IMG/VR virus record: IMGVR_UViG_3300047357_000359
Location: 1-64,000 of that record
Reading direction: 5' to 3' (one strand)
Length of the DNA stretch: 64,000 bases
Source of the DNA: a virus
Within the stretch, counting starts at the first letter, position 1. Each line of letters starts with the position of its first letter. Below are positions 6,947 through 13,821 of this stretch, one piece after another. The notes under the pieces are model-generated. The model did not search any database, was not told the DNA's origin, and saw nothing but the letters and a program-made list of their open reading frames with translations. The position numbers and the translations under genes were made by a program.

Positions 6947-7223
6947 CATATATCCTATGATTCTTGATGAACCATTTTTCTAAGACAGGCAAACCAAATT
7001 CATCTTCGTCTACCACAATCGTTGCGACTGTCTTGATCACATTAGCAAAACGCCAACCTGTCATACCGCAGACATCTTTGCCACCTACCCATACCTTGTG
7101 AGGAAAGTCTTCGCCTAGGTGATTGTTCAAAGGCTCATCGTTGAGGCTATATTCAAAAACATTGCCTACTGACTTTTCAGTGAATGCTCCTATTGGATCT
7201 TTGGTATAGGTATAGTATGCCAT
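6936..7223 (-). CDS. Hypothetical protein, 95 aa
   Basis: I choose the ATG at 7223 (MAYYTYTKDPIGAF) because AAGGAGAGGCAA lies directly before it; the frame is open 7 codons further. Soluble, mixed alpha/beta, with a Gly/Trp stretch (HKVWVGGKDVCGMTGWRF). Heads the run driven by the promoter at 7254-7282. No family recognised. Confidence 0.7.
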   Translation of the reverse strand: MAYYTYTKDPIGAFTEKSVGNVFEYSLNDEPLNNHLGEDFPHKVWVGGKDVCGMTGWRFANVIKTVATIVVDEDEFGLPVLEKWFIKNHRIYDAR

Positions 7224-7253
7224 TTGCCTCTCCTTGTGCCTCATTATTCTCTT

Positions 7254-7282
7254 AGTATAAGGTCAGACCTTGAGTATGTCAA
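7254..7282 (-). promoter_or_regulatory. Sigma-70-type early promoter
   Basis: Minus strand: TTGACA (7282-7277), 17-nt spacer, TATACT (7259-7254), then AAGAGAATAATGAGGCA. Close to consensus. Confidence 0.88.
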
Positions 7283-7297
7283 CCTTTAATTTATTTC

Positions 7298-7729
7298 TTA
7301 CGCCGCGAACGCTTCGAAGAGCTCTTTGACGTGTCGGCAATTGCCACGAAATTGATGGCCTGGACAAGAGCAGGATGATCTCCCACTCCTTTCGACTTCA
7401 ACTTCATATAGTGTTCCTGTCGAACCTTTAACAGTTCTTTTAAGGACTTCACCGTCACTTCCGGCTTGAAGCGATTGCTCTGACGATTTGGATCTTTCCA
7501 CCCCATCTATCTCTACAATCCTTTCTAGTTGAACGACCCGCATTGGAAAATGGGGTTGATCAGTTGTTAGGCCCACCTCATTAGGTTTGAACCACTTCTC
7601 GTATCGAACTTCGCCTTCATAGAAATTGAACTCGTTTGATACAGAACTGACTCCGGGGGCATACCTATCACGGTAAGGATACATACCATTCTTAACTTTA
7701 ATCCTTACCCATTGACCATGCTTCAGCAT
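7298..7729 (-). CDS. SWIM zinc-finger protein, 143 aa
   Basis: The C-terminus carries a SWIM-type zinc site: C-S-C-P-G-H-Q-F-R-G-N-C-R-H (about residues 120-133), the CxCxnCxH pattern that binds DNA or protein. The N-terminal two-thirds is beta-rich (MLKHGQWVRIKVKNGMYPYR). An overlapping frame at 7291-7506 is a shadow. Its start overlaps the end of the 68-aa gene by 7 bases. Probably a nucleic-acid-binding early protein; its target is not evident. Confidence 0.75.
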   Translation of the reverse strand: MLKHGQWVRIKVKNGMYPYRDRYAPGVSSVSNEFNFYEGEVRYEKWFKPNEVGLTTDQPHFPMRVVQLERIVEIDGVERSKSSEQSLQAGSDGEVLKRTVKGSTGTLYEVEVERSGRSSCSCPGHQFRGNCRHVKELFEAFAA

Positions 7730-7929
7730 AGAAAATTCACCGGTTGTCTTTTAATATTTGAAAAAATTGCTTTGACTCTTGCATTGTACCTTTCTTCAGT
7801 CATTGCTAAATTACGAGCCTTCTGTTCCCACATTGCTCGAGTAAGCTCGTCGAGTTGTGGATTAGTATCGAGCAACCTCTTAATGGAGGCCGCCCTTTGA
7901 TACTGTTTCTCTTCGGAGTAAGGTCCCAT
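7723..7929 (-). CDS. Helical hypothetical protein, 68 aa
   Basis: Start chosen at the ATG overlapping the upstream stop (TAATG at 7929-7931), giving MGPYSEEKQYQRAASIKRLL. Strongly helical and basic. The open frame extends upstream to 7977, but that part overlaps the conserved gene at 7929-8219. Function unknown. Confidence 0.65.
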   Translation of the reverse strand: MGPYSEEKQYQRAASIKRLLDTNPQLDELTRAMWEQKARNLAMTEERYNARVKAIFSNIKRQPVNFLC

Positions 7930-8219
7930 TAAGCACCTATTCCTAATTTTGTAAGATGGTTTCCTGGTACTCTCCATTGCCCTTTAGCACCACAATCAAC
8001 TGTGACATATTTCTGAGCAATTTTCTTAACCTTGCCTGAAACATCAACACCACGTTTACCTGTGAAAGAAACAATGTCGCCAACCATAAATGATCGGACC
8101 GCCTGTTTGGTAAGGTGTGTTCTTTTGAGTTTGATTGCTTCGATAACTTCATTCAATTGATCGTTATCCATTTGGTAGATTAATTCACTTGCCTTGGTTA
8201 CTAGATTTGCCATTTTCAT
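7929..8219 (-). CDS. Conserved-type small phage protein with SH3/KOW-like half
   Basis: MKMANLVTKASELIYQMDND start, then helices (VIEAIKLKRTHLTKQ) and a beta-barrel-like half (FMVGDIVSFTGKRGVDVSGK). The second half resembles KOW/SH3 folds. From memory, similar proteins are widespread small genes of T4-like cyanophages. Translation may begin at 8213 (MANLV). Driven by the promoter at 8254-8282. Confidence 0.75.
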   Translation of the reverse strand: MKMANLVTKASELIYQMDNDQLNEVIEAIKLKRTHLTKQAVRSFMVGDIVSFTGKRGVDVSGKVKKIAQKYVTVDCGAKGQWRVPGNHLTKLGIGA

Positions 8220-8253
8220 TTTTCCCTCTGGTTATTGCCTAATTGTTATATAC

Positions 8254-8282
8254 AGTATAAGGTCAAAAGACCTAAAAGTCAA
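8254..8282 (-). promoter_or_regulatory. Sigma-70-type early promoter with repeated leader
   Basis: Minus strand: TTGACT (8282-8277), 17-nt spacer, TATACT (8259-8254), then GTATATAACAATTAGGCA, the same cassette as at 4618 and 9742. Confidence 0.85.
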
Positions 8283-8285
8283 CCC

Positions 8286-8516
8286 CTAATTTTTGATAGC
8301 GGTTTCCTTGTTTTCCAATTCTATTTCAAAAGATTGGAGTTTTTCAAACATTTTGAAGAAGTTCAATACCATTGTTTCTTGTTGAGTTTCACCAGCCGGT
8401 ATACACATGGCGGTTTCATCTTGCTTCTTTACTTCGACCAATGCCAAATTACATATAGCTTCGTTGTCGTAGGTAATTGGGCTATTCAACATCAATGTGA
8501 TTAAAATATATTTCAT
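8286..8516 (-). CDS. Small probably exported protein, 76 aa
   Basis: A short hydrophobic N-terminus (MKYILITLMLNSPITYDNEA) precedes a soluble part with two cysteines (ICNLAL, AMCIPAG) that could form a disulphide in the periplasm, and a helical tail. The signal is short, so export is uncertain. Its start abuts the stop of the 62-aa membrane gene. Function unknown. Confidence 0.65.
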   Translation of the reverse strand: MKYILITLMLNSPITYDNEAICNLALVEVKKQDETAMCIPAGETQQETMVLNFFKMFEKLQSFEIELENKETAIKN

Positions 8517-8704
8517 TATTCCTCTCCGTGTTTTAGAATTTCCTCATCTCCATTTGGTAAACGTCTTGAACGAAGATATCCATTCTTGATTAAATTATCA
8601 ATGGTTCTTGCAACGACTTTCTTATTGGCCATTTCAAAACCAAAGTAGATACCTACTACCGTTCCTAGGCAGTAGGTTCCAAATATCCAAACTTCTATCA
8701 TCAT
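8516..8704 (-). CDS. Small single-pass membrane protein, 62 aa
   Basis: Residues 3-23 (IEVWIFGTYCLGTVVGIYFG) form a transmembrane segment; the rest is basic and cytoplasmic (KKVVARTIDNLIKNGYLRSR). The ATG overlaps the stop of the 121-aa gene (ATGATG at 8704-8699). Function unknown. Confidence 0.7.
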   Translation of the reverse strand: MMIEVWIFGTYCLGTVVGIYFGFEMANKKVVARTIDNLIKNGYLRSRRLPNGDEEILKHGEE

Positions 8705-9066
8705 GAACCTGTCTGCAATCTTAGTTCGCCTGCAGGTCCTTGTTTGAACCCTTCAATATAAATGTGATGTAAATCTTCTGAACGAACGATTGCTTTATTG
8801 GCCGCAACCCAAACATCACCCCATGTCTTACCTTTGATCTCTACGAGCTCATTGTAAGGTCCAAAGACATCACATTTATGTCTAATGACAGCATTGTCAC
8901 CGAATGGGTGTGGATTGCCAAACTTGATCTCACCATACTCATCATCGTTATAGATCGACCATACTGTTTCTGCACCAAATGTCTTACCGAATGTTGAATG
9001 GTAATCCATCTCAGCGAAAAACTTTTGGTCTTCTGCACTCATTTGAACTGTTTCTTGATTTGACAT
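8701..9066 (-). CDS. Hypothetical protein, 121 aa
   Basis: MSNQETVQMSAEDQKFFAEM start; beta-rich body (TVWSIYNDDEYGEIKFGNP) and a helix with WGDVWVAANKAIVRSEDLHH. Soluble. GGAGGGCTAATAT precedes the ATG, and a consensus promoter (9104-9132) lies upstream. I do not recognise the family. Confidence 0.75.
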   Translation of the reverse strand: MSNQETVQMSAEDQKFFAEMDYHSTFGKTFGAETVWSIYNDDEYGEIKFGNPHPFGDNAVIRHKCDVFGPYNELVEIKGKTWGDVWVAANKAIVRSEDLHHIYIEGFKQGPAGELRLQTGS

Positions 9067-9103
9067 ATATTAGCCCTCCAGCTTTTTAATTGTTAATATG
9101 TAT

Positions 9104-9132
9104 ATTATAGAGTCTTTTTAACCGTTTGTCAA
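9104..9132 (-). promoter_or_regulatory. Consensus sigma-70 promoter
   Basis: Minus strand: TTGACA (9132-9127), 17-nt spacer, TATAAT (9109-9104): a perfect match to the bacterial consensus at both boxes. Confidence 0.92.
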
Positions 9133-9135
9133 CCA

Positions 9136-9336
9136 TTAAATTACCGAAACTTGGTGACCATATGACCAATGACCGTTGTCCATATCAAAGACACATCTGT
9201 CTTTATCTTCTACAAAGATCTTATCCATACCAATACCATACTTGCTACCGTCTTTGGTTAGTTCGATCCCTGTCACTTTGGCCTCTCCGTGTCTTGTTCT
9301 TACCTTAGTTCCGATTTTAATAAATGTTCTTTCCAT
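9136..9336 (-). CDS. Small beta-rich protein, 66 aa
   Basis: The ATG at 9336 follows TGGAG and lies just after the upstream stop, giving MERTFIKIGTKVRTRHGEAK. A longer frame from 9351 overlaps the previous gene. Predicted small beta barrel (SH3-like). Its end lies inside the -35 box region of the next promoter. Function unknown. Confidence 0.65.
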   Translation of the reverse strand: MERTFIKIGTKVRTRHGEAKVTGIELTKDGSKYGIGMDKIFVEDKDRCVFDMDNGHWSYGHQVSVI

Positions 9337-9338
9337 AA

Positions 9339-9698
9339 TTACATACTCCAATAAGTTTCTGACCGTGGGCTCATATAGCCTGGGGTGTTAATTGGTTCAA
9401 CAAACCATTCCTTGCTCATCAAGTTCTTTGCCTTGCGAGTTGCTTCAATATTCTTGTGGAAGTATTCAACTTCTGCAATACCAAAACGGAACTGTGGATC
9501 ATTCTCCTCTGGTTCCTGTTGAGCATAATCTGGAATGCCTCTGCGAAACATATCAAACCATTTCTTTGACATCTTGGTTTGTGCCGCCTTAGCCGACGCC
9601 ATAGTCTTATAGTATTGTTTATGATCTGGACGGACCAAACCCTCTTTGTCCATCTTGCCCATTATATATGTAGAACTTTTTTCGTAAATATAAAACAT
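9339..9698 (-). CDS. Hypothetical protein, 119 aa
   Basis: MFYIYEKSSTYIMGKMDKEG start; basic helical middle (KTMASAKAAQTKMSKKWFDM) repeated in looser form later (ATRKAKNLMSKEWFV), so it may hold two related halves. Soluble. First gene after the promoter at 9742-9770. No recognised family. Confidence 0.7.
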   Translation of the reverse strand: MFYIYEKSSTYIMGKMDKEGLVRPDHKQYYKTMASAKAAQTKMSKKWFDMFRRGIPDYAQQEPEENDPQFRFGIAEVEYFHKNIEATRKAKNLMSKEWFVEPINTPGYMSPRSETYWSM

Positions 9699-9741
9699 AA
9701 TTTTCCCTCTGTGGTTGCCTAATTGCCTAACTGTTATATAC

Positions 9742-9770
9742 AGTATAAGGTCAGAAGGTTAGAAAGTCAA
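9742..9770 (-). promoter_or_regulatory. Sigma-70-type early promoter with repeated leader
   Basis: Minus strand: TTGACT (9770-9765), 17-nt spacer, TATACT (9747-9742), then GTATATAACAGTTAGGCA. Upstream is ACCAAAACCGG, a block also seen before the promoters at 6406 and 10329. Confidence 0.87.
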
Positions 9771-9797
9771 CCGGTTTTGGTAAATTAAATTGAAAGA

Positions 9798-10064
9798 TTA
9801 ATAATGAAGCACGACCCTATCGGGTGAAGTATCATTCCAATCAAATCCTTCTCTTTTGGCCTGTGCCTGGGCTCCCAATACTTCGTTAGGAATGAAAGTG
9901 AAATTCTCACCACATGATATGCAGACATCGCCATGAGTATCACCGTAGTGAGGACTCTCTGTAGTGAGCCATTCTAATCGTTTTGACTCCATTGTAGAGT
10001 GTAGTGACGAACAGCCTGTAGTGACGAGGCCTATTAGTAAAATTAAACTTGCTTTTTTAATCAT
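9798..10064 (-). CDS. Lipoprotein, 88 aa
   Basis: A type II signal peptide, MIKKASLILLIGLVTTGCSS, with lipobox VTTGC and Cys18 as the lipidated residue. The mature part has a CxxC pair (DVCISCGEN). Likely anchored in a host membrane. Early expression of a lipoprotein could mean superinfection exclusion or envelope remodelling, but no family is recognised. Several TAGTGA hexamers fall inside it. Confidence 0.75.
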   Translation of the reverse strand: MIKKASLILLIGLVTTGCSSLHSTMESKRLEWLTTESPHYGDTHGDVCISCGENFTFIPNEVLGAQAQAKREGFDWNDTSPDRVVLHY

Positions 10065-10093
10065 ATGTCTTAGGCCTCCATCCGCCTATTTAA

Positions 10094-10321
10094 TTACTGA
10101 GCCTGTTTATTGAATAAAGATTTAATTGAATTCCAAGTTCTACCTAGTTGTTCTTTACTGTCAGCCCAACTTTCTTTTTGGTATGCAATCGTTTTCTCTT
10201 TTTCATTAGTTGCCCAAGTGTTTACCTTGTCAGCGATAGTATCGTGTGCCATAGCCTTAGTCGTTATCACAACCAAAAACACTATACAAGCGATCCATAT
10301 CATTGTAGTTTTTGTTATCAT
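10094..10321 (-). CDS. Small exported or membrane protein, about 75 aa
   Basis: MITKTTMIWIACIVFLVVIT is a signal or anchor segment with AMA just after it, followed by a helical tail (WATNEKEKTIAYQKESWADS). The open frame starts further up, but a promoter overlaps there; its start point falls almost on the ATG at 10321, so the message may be leaderless, or translation may start at 10303. Function unknown. Confidence 0.6.
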   Translation of the reverse strand: MITKTTMIWIACIVFLVVITTKAMAHDTIADKVNTWATNEKEKTIAYQKESWADSKEQLGRTWNSIKSLFNKQAQ

Positions 10322-10328
10322 ACTATAT

Positions 10329-10357
10329 AATATATACTCACTTGCCGTCATTGTCAA
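10329..10357 (-). promoter_or_regulatory. Sigma-70-type early promoter
   Basis: Minus strand: TTGACA (10357-10352), 17-nt spacer, TATATT (10334-10329). The expected start point is within a few bases of the ATG at 10321. Confidence 0.85.
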
Positions 10358-10453
10358 CTGTTTTGGTTAAATTAAATCGACAGGCAGAGAAAGACTTCTA
10401 GAATACAACCTAAGATAGTTTTGGTAGTTGTGATACGAGAATTGGGCTAGATG

Positions 10454-11050
10454 CTACAGCGGGGCCTTGGGTAATTCTTTGCCCGGATAGAACTCTGTAG
10501 TGGTCTTCCATTTTTCAACAGTAGGTTCTGCTGATGCCACATGGTGTAAATGGATATTGGCCATGTCGTGTTTCTCTAGTTCTTCTAAGACTAGTGAGCT
10601 GTAGACAAATAGGTTAGTGATGTCTTTTGCTGTAGTGATGACTTTATATAGTGAGGTGTTATTAGCACTCGTAGTGAAGGTCTGTATAGCAGTGACGCCA
10701 TCAAACTTACTAAAGTCTTTGCTGTATCTATTACCATGTAACCAAGTAATCTTATCAGGTATGCTGTTACTGTTCATTTTAATATCTTCTGCAACAAGTC
10801 CATGCATACTAACGTCTTTAAAGCCTGCTTCTATTAGTCTATCATATGTTATAGAGCCAATACAATGCACCTTTTGATCTAACAAAGGTTTAATATCGTG
10901 TTGATAGTGCCTAACGCAATCAATATGCGTGACAAGTAATGGTTGTATTGGTGCTACTATTTGGTCTGCTGTAGGTTCTGTTATTAAACATGGAAACCAT
11001 TTACTATTGGCATCTAAACTAGGCTTGTTTAGCTGTGTGTAAACATTCAT
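10454..11050 (-). CDS. Possible uroporphyrinogen-III synthase (HemD)-like protein
   Basis: About 198 aa from the ATG at 11050 (MNVYTQLNKPSL); a GTG at 11065 is possible. The order of segments recalls HemD: an N-terminal half-domain, a linker VHCIGSITYDRLIEAGF (compare the HemD pattern of Gly then a T/aL..GF segment), a LHGNRYSKD turn, and a last segment FVYSSLVLEELE. HemD closes the tetrapyrrole ring. The similarity is weak by eye; the ALA synthase at 18152 and heme oxygenase at 62484 make it attractive. The identity needs a profile or structure search. Confidence 0.4.
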   Translation of the reverse strand: MNVYTQLNKPSLDANSKWFPCLITEPTADQIVAPIQPLLVTHIDCVRHYQHDIKPLLDQKVHCIGSITYDRLIEAGFKDVSMHGLVAEDIKMNSNSIPDKITWLHGNRYSKDFSKFDGVTAIQTFTTSANNTSLYKVITTAKDITNLFVYSSLVLEELEKHDMANIHLHHVASAEPTVEKWKTTTEFYPGKELPKAPL

Positions 11051-11131
11051 ATAGGTATTTACCACAAATTTGTAATATTATTAGTCATTATGATTGATGC
11101 AGAACAATCAAAATAGGCCCTTTCCAAACCG

Positions 11132-11144
11132 TACAGCGGGGCCT
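11132..11144 (+). repeat. 13-mer TACAGCGGGGCCT, one of three copies
   Basis: Identical copies occur at 696-708, 10455-10467 (overlapping the end of the HemD-like gene) and here, 3 nt before a late promoter. All lie in the same orientation. Three exact 13-mers in an AT-rich phage sequence are unlikely by chance. Role unknown. Confidence 0.6.
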
Positions 11145-11147
11145 ATA

Positions 11148-11154
11148 ATAAATA
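11148..11154 (+). promoter_or_regulatory. T4-type late promoter
   Basis: TAATAAATAC, matching the T4 late core TATAAATA, 43 nt before the first rightward gene. It marks the switch from leftward early to rightward late genes. Confidence 0.75.
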
Positions 11155-11196
11155 CTATTACAAGCTGTTGTTCAACAGCACAAGAAGGAGAATCCC

Positions 11197-11421
11197 ATGT
11201 CAAACTTAAGAAACTTAAACATCAACCTAGAGGTTGGTCAACAGATCCTAGTGGGTCAAAACAACGAGCATGCCAAGATAACAAAGATTGAATACTTCGA
11301 CAAGACTGGAGAGATTAGTATTAATACTACTCGAGGTCCACGCAAAGCTCTAACATTTAAGTTATGTGATAACTCTGACAGTCAATCTTATTCTAGGAAC
11401 CCTGCAGACAAATATAGATAA
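11197..11421 (+). CDS. Small hypothetical protein, 74 aa
   Basis: MSNLRNLNINLEVGQQILVG start after a strong AGAAGGAGAATCCC site. Beta-rich N-terminal half (a likely small barrel) and a polar tail. First gene of a late run that includes the 79-aa and YqgE-like genes. No recognised family. Confidence 0.75.
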   Translation: MSNLRNLNINLEVGQQILVGQNNEHAKITKIEYFDKTGEISINTTRGPRKALTFKLCDNSDSQSYSRNPADKYR

Positions 11422-11429
11422 ATATTTGT

Positions 11430-11669
11430 ATGAAGATATACGAAATAGACATTGAAGCTCTTGAAGAAGCGGCGGCAAGTGCAAAACTTTGTAAAAGCAA
11501 TCGTTCAAACGATTCTTTAGGAGCAAGTGCTTTGGCCTCATGTAAGAGTCAAGGTTACCGAAGACGTGAAGGTGGTAAGTCACACAAGATAGGTGATAAC
11601 CGCAAGAAGGTTGGAGGTAAGAAAATTAAAGGGAAAAAATATGGCGGGCCACTACCAGACTGGAGTTAA
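11430..11669 (+). CDS. Small basic protein with possible capsid-targeting N-terminus, 79 aa
   Basis: MKIYEIDIEALEEAAASAK start, then a Ser/Lys/Arg/Gly-rich basic body (CKSQGYRRREGGKSHKIG). The acidic N-terminus contains IYE and related (L/I)xE sites, like T4 internal proteins that are trimmed by the prohead protease. The basic body could bind DNA. Proteins of this look are known to me from T4-like marine phages. It ends 1 nt before the YqgE-like start. Confidence 0.7.
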   Translation: MKIYEIDIEALEEAAASAKLCKSNRSNDSLGASALASCKSQGYRRREGGKSHKIGDNRKKVGGKKIKGKKYGGPLPDWS

Positions 11670-11670
11670 G

Positions 11671-12213
11671 ATGGAAGACCTAAAAGGAAAACTTTTAGTT
11701 GCAACACCGGCGTTGGACAATGACGTTGTATTTCACCATAGTGTTGTTTACGTGTACGAGCATAGGAAAGACGGAGAACATGTAGGTGTTATCCTAAACA
11801 AACCTAGCGAGTTTCGTTGCACAAGCCTTGGAGCCCTTAAAGGAGTTGACTTTGCTCCTGCATTAGAAGATCAAGTTATCCACAAAGGTGGACCTGTTTC
11901 GGATACTTCAATTTTATTACTACACACAAGTGAGTGGACCAGTACAAACACTATGACTGCAACAGAGGAAGTATGCATGACTAGTGATGCTTTAATGCTA
12001 GAAAAATTAGCAATGGGCAACGAGCCTAAGGGCTGGAGAATGTTTGCTGGTATGAGCGTATGGCAACGTGGGCAGTTAGAAGATGAGATCGCAAAAGGCG
12101 GTTGGTTAGTTGCAGAGCCTAGCAATCATAGTATATTTGATTATGCTACTGAAGAACAATATGTTAAGGCAATTGATCTAGCGGCAAGTAAGACATTCTC
12201 TAACTACCTGTAG
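11671..12213 (+). CDS. YqgE/AlgH (UPF0301, DUF179) family protein
   Basis: The ATG at 11671 (MEDLKGKLLVATPALDNDVV) follows GGAGTTAAG. The family pattern is clear: LLVATPAL, FHHSVVYVYEH, GVILNKPS, HKGGPVS, LHTSEW and a final GGWLVAE. At about 180 aa it is full-length. UPF0301 proteins are widespread in proteobacteria, with poorly defined function linked to alginate regulation and stress. A phage copy is unusual and may be host-derived. Confidence 0.85.
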   Translation: MEDLKGKLLVATPALDNDVVFHHSVVYVYEHRKDGEHVGVILNKPSEFRCTSLGALKGVDFAPALEDQVIHKGGPVSDTSILLLHTSEWTSTNTMTATEEVCMTSDALMLEKLAMGNEPKGWRMFAGMSVWQRGQLEDEIAKGGWLVAEPSNHSIFDYATEEQYVKAIDLAASKTFSNYL

Positions 12214-12226
12214 GAAGGACTAAGCT

Positions 12227-12628
12227 ATGAAGAAGTTATTAAAAACATTTTCCACACTCGTCATTGCTTGTCTATTGTCTGGTGCGATGCTTACTCAATT
12301 GACTGCACAGGAACAAGACCAGCAACCACAAGACCCAAATCAATACAAAATGCCAGGTATGATGAAACTACCTACATTTATAGACTGTGGACCATACGAT
12401 GCTATACTAGGAATAGTACAAGGACAGTACGGTGAACAACCATTTGCAATATTTGAGTCATTCATTCAAATACCTAATGGGCAGATTATTACAGGGCCAT
12501 CAGCACTATATGTTAATCAGCAAACAGGTACTTGGTCAGTTGTAGTTGAAATACAATCCGCAGGATTATGTATTGTTCAAATGGGTAAGAACTTTGGCCC
12601 TGCTAAAGCACCCGGCGTATCATTATAA
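12227..12628 (+). CDS. Exported protein, 133 aa
   Basis: MKKLLKTFSTLVIACLLSGA is a classical signal peptide, with cleavage likely near AMLTQLTA-Q. The mature part is Gln/Pro-rich at first, then beta-rich with two cysteines (FIDCGPYDA, AGLCIVQMG) that may form a disulphide. A periplasmic or virion-associated role is possible. AGGAAGGACTAAGCT precedes the ATG. No family recognised. Confidence 0.75.
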   Translation: MKKLLKTFSTLVIACLLSGAMLTQLTAQEQDQQPQDPNQYKMPGMMKLPTFIDCGPYDAILGIVQGQYGEQPFAIFESFIQIPNGQIITGPSALYVNQQTGTWSVVVEIQSAGLCIVQMGKNFGPAKAPGVSL

Positions 12629-12637
12629 GCTAATATA

Positions 12638-12701
12638 ATAAATACTCTTGTAGTAGAAATGTTGTTTAAATGCAACAATGCTACACATGGAAGGGTCTCT
12701 T
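12638..12701 (+). promoter_or_regulatory. Late promoter and leader hairpin
   Basis: ATAAATA at 12638-12644 is a late promoter core. The leader then folds as TGTTG-tttaaatg-CAACA extended by flanking TGTAG/GCTACA, ending just before the AAGGG site of the small gene at 12702. It may stabilise the message or shape ribosome entry. Confidence 0.6.
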
Positions 12702-12845
12702 ATGAGATTGCACAAGAGTTACGTGGAACATGAAACTCAGCCAAAGAAAACAAGTATAGGGAATAACCATTCAAGAACAAAGTTTTCTTCGATGAATAAA
12801 AGTAAGAAGCGTAGTTATAAAAAATATAGAGGACAAGGAAAATAA
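12702..12845 (+). CDS. Small basic protein, 47 aa
   Basis: MRLHKSYVEHETQPKKTSIG start, ending KKRSYKKYRGQGK. Very basic, with an AAGGGTCTCTT site upstream. It sits 4 nt before the nuclease gene and is likely co-expressed. It may bind nucleic acid. Function unknown. Confidence 0.6.
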   Translation: MRLHKSYVEHETQPKKTSIGNNHSRTKFSSMNKSKKRSYKKYRGQGK

Positions 12846-12849
12846 GAAC

Positions 12850-13290
12850 ATGTACACTTATAGAGCAGAGATAGTAAGAGTAGTAGACGGTGATACAGTT
12901 GATATTAATATTGACTTAGGGTTTGGCGTTTGGTTGAACGATGAACGTGTTAGACTTGCAGGCGTTGATACTCCAGAGTCTCGTACAAGTGATAAGGTTG
13001 AAAAGTTATTTGGTAAAGCCGCAGGTAGGTATGTTGAAGAACGTTTACCTGTTGGAAGTATGCAAGTACTTGTTACTAAGAAGTATGATAGTAAAGGTAA
13101 GTTTGGACGTATACTAGGTGACTTTGCACTAGGAGAATCAAGTATCTGTAAACAGTTAATTGAGTCTGGTAATGCAGTTCCTTACAATGCACAAAACAAA
13201 GCTATGGTGCAAGAACAGCACATGGCTAATAGACAACGTCTTATCAATGAGGGTGTTGTTACACAAGATCAAATCAACGAAGTTAGTTGA
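12850..13290 (+). CDS. Staphylococcal-nuclease (thermonuclease) homologue
   Basis: SNase fold: EIVRVVDGDTVDINID (catalytic Asp region), VRLAGVDTPESR (catalytic Arg and Glu), and GKFGRILGDF (second catalytic Arg). At 146 aa it is one whole domain. No signal peptide, so it acts in the cytoplasm. The reaction is Ca-dependent cleavage of DNA or RNA; T4-like cyanophages carry similar genes. Followed by a bidirectional terminator. Confidence 0.9.
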   Translation: MYTYRAEIVRVVDGDTVDINIDLGFGVWLNDERVRLAGVDTPESRTSDKVEKLFGKAAGRYVEERLPVGSMQVLVTKKYDSKGKFGRILGDFALGESSICKQLIESGNAVPYNAQNKAMVQEQHMANRQRLINEGVVTQDQINEVS

Positions 13291-13300
13291 AAAGAAATGT

Positions 13301-13340
13301 ATAACTCCAGCCGTTATAGTTAAGCTGGAGTTATATTATT
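13301..13340 (+). terminator. Bidirectional rho-independent terminator
   Basis: Perfect 11-bp stem ATAACTCCAGC / GCTGGAGTTAT with a 12-nt loop and A/T tracts on both sides, between the convergent nuclease gene and the leftward coiled-coil gene. Confidence 0.85.
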
Positions 13341-13811
13341 TTATTTAGATGTAGCCATATTACTCAAAGGATTTTCTAAAGCAAGTTTAATTTGCTTTTC
13401 AATCTTTTCCTCTAAGGCTCTCATATCTTCTTTGATAGATTTAACAGCATCATTAATATCTCTATTAAGTTCACGACTGTCTTCTTTAACTTTAGACTCT
13501 GTATCTTCTACAATAGTTTCAATGCGTCTAACATCTCCACGTAAGTCATTCTTTAGTTCTTTAGCTACTCCTGATACAAGTTCTACTTCTGCTAGTACCA
13601 TGTCTAATTCACTTTGAATAACTTCTAGTCTTTTATCAAATCCACTAAGATCAGGTGCCACGTAAGCATCTATCTTCTTTTCCATCATAAGGTATCTGTT
13701 GTAGAGTTCAAAGCCTCCCCAAAGTCCACCTATAATAGTACCAACTAAAGGCAAAACAAGTAACAATTTACTTCCGCCTATTTTGATACCTTTGTATTCT
13801 ACTTCTGCCAT
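13341..13811 (-). CDS. Membrane-anchored coiled-coil protein, 156 aa
   Basis: One transmembrane segment near residues 14-33 (SKLLLVLPLVGTIIGGLWGG), then a long coiled coil rich in Glu and Lys (residues 60-145). Last gene of a leftward late group with two exported proteins. Its topology would place the coiled coil in the periplasm or the cytoplasm; it could be a spanin-like or assembly factor, but no family is recognised. Confidence 0.75.
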   Translation of the reverse strand: MAEVEYKGIKIGGSKLLLVLPLVGTIIGGLWGGFELYNRYLMMEKKIDAYVAPDLSGFDKRLEVIQSELDMVLAEVELVSGVAKELKNDLRGDVRRIETIVEDTESKVKEDSRELNRDINDAVKSIKEDMRALEEKIEKQIKLALENPLSNMATSK

Positions 13812-13821
13812 TTAGTATCTC

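Noticed and set aside
7291-7506. 71-codon leftward frame
   Set aside because: It overlaps the SWIM gene in another frame; only the SWIM frame has zinc ligands and a proper start.
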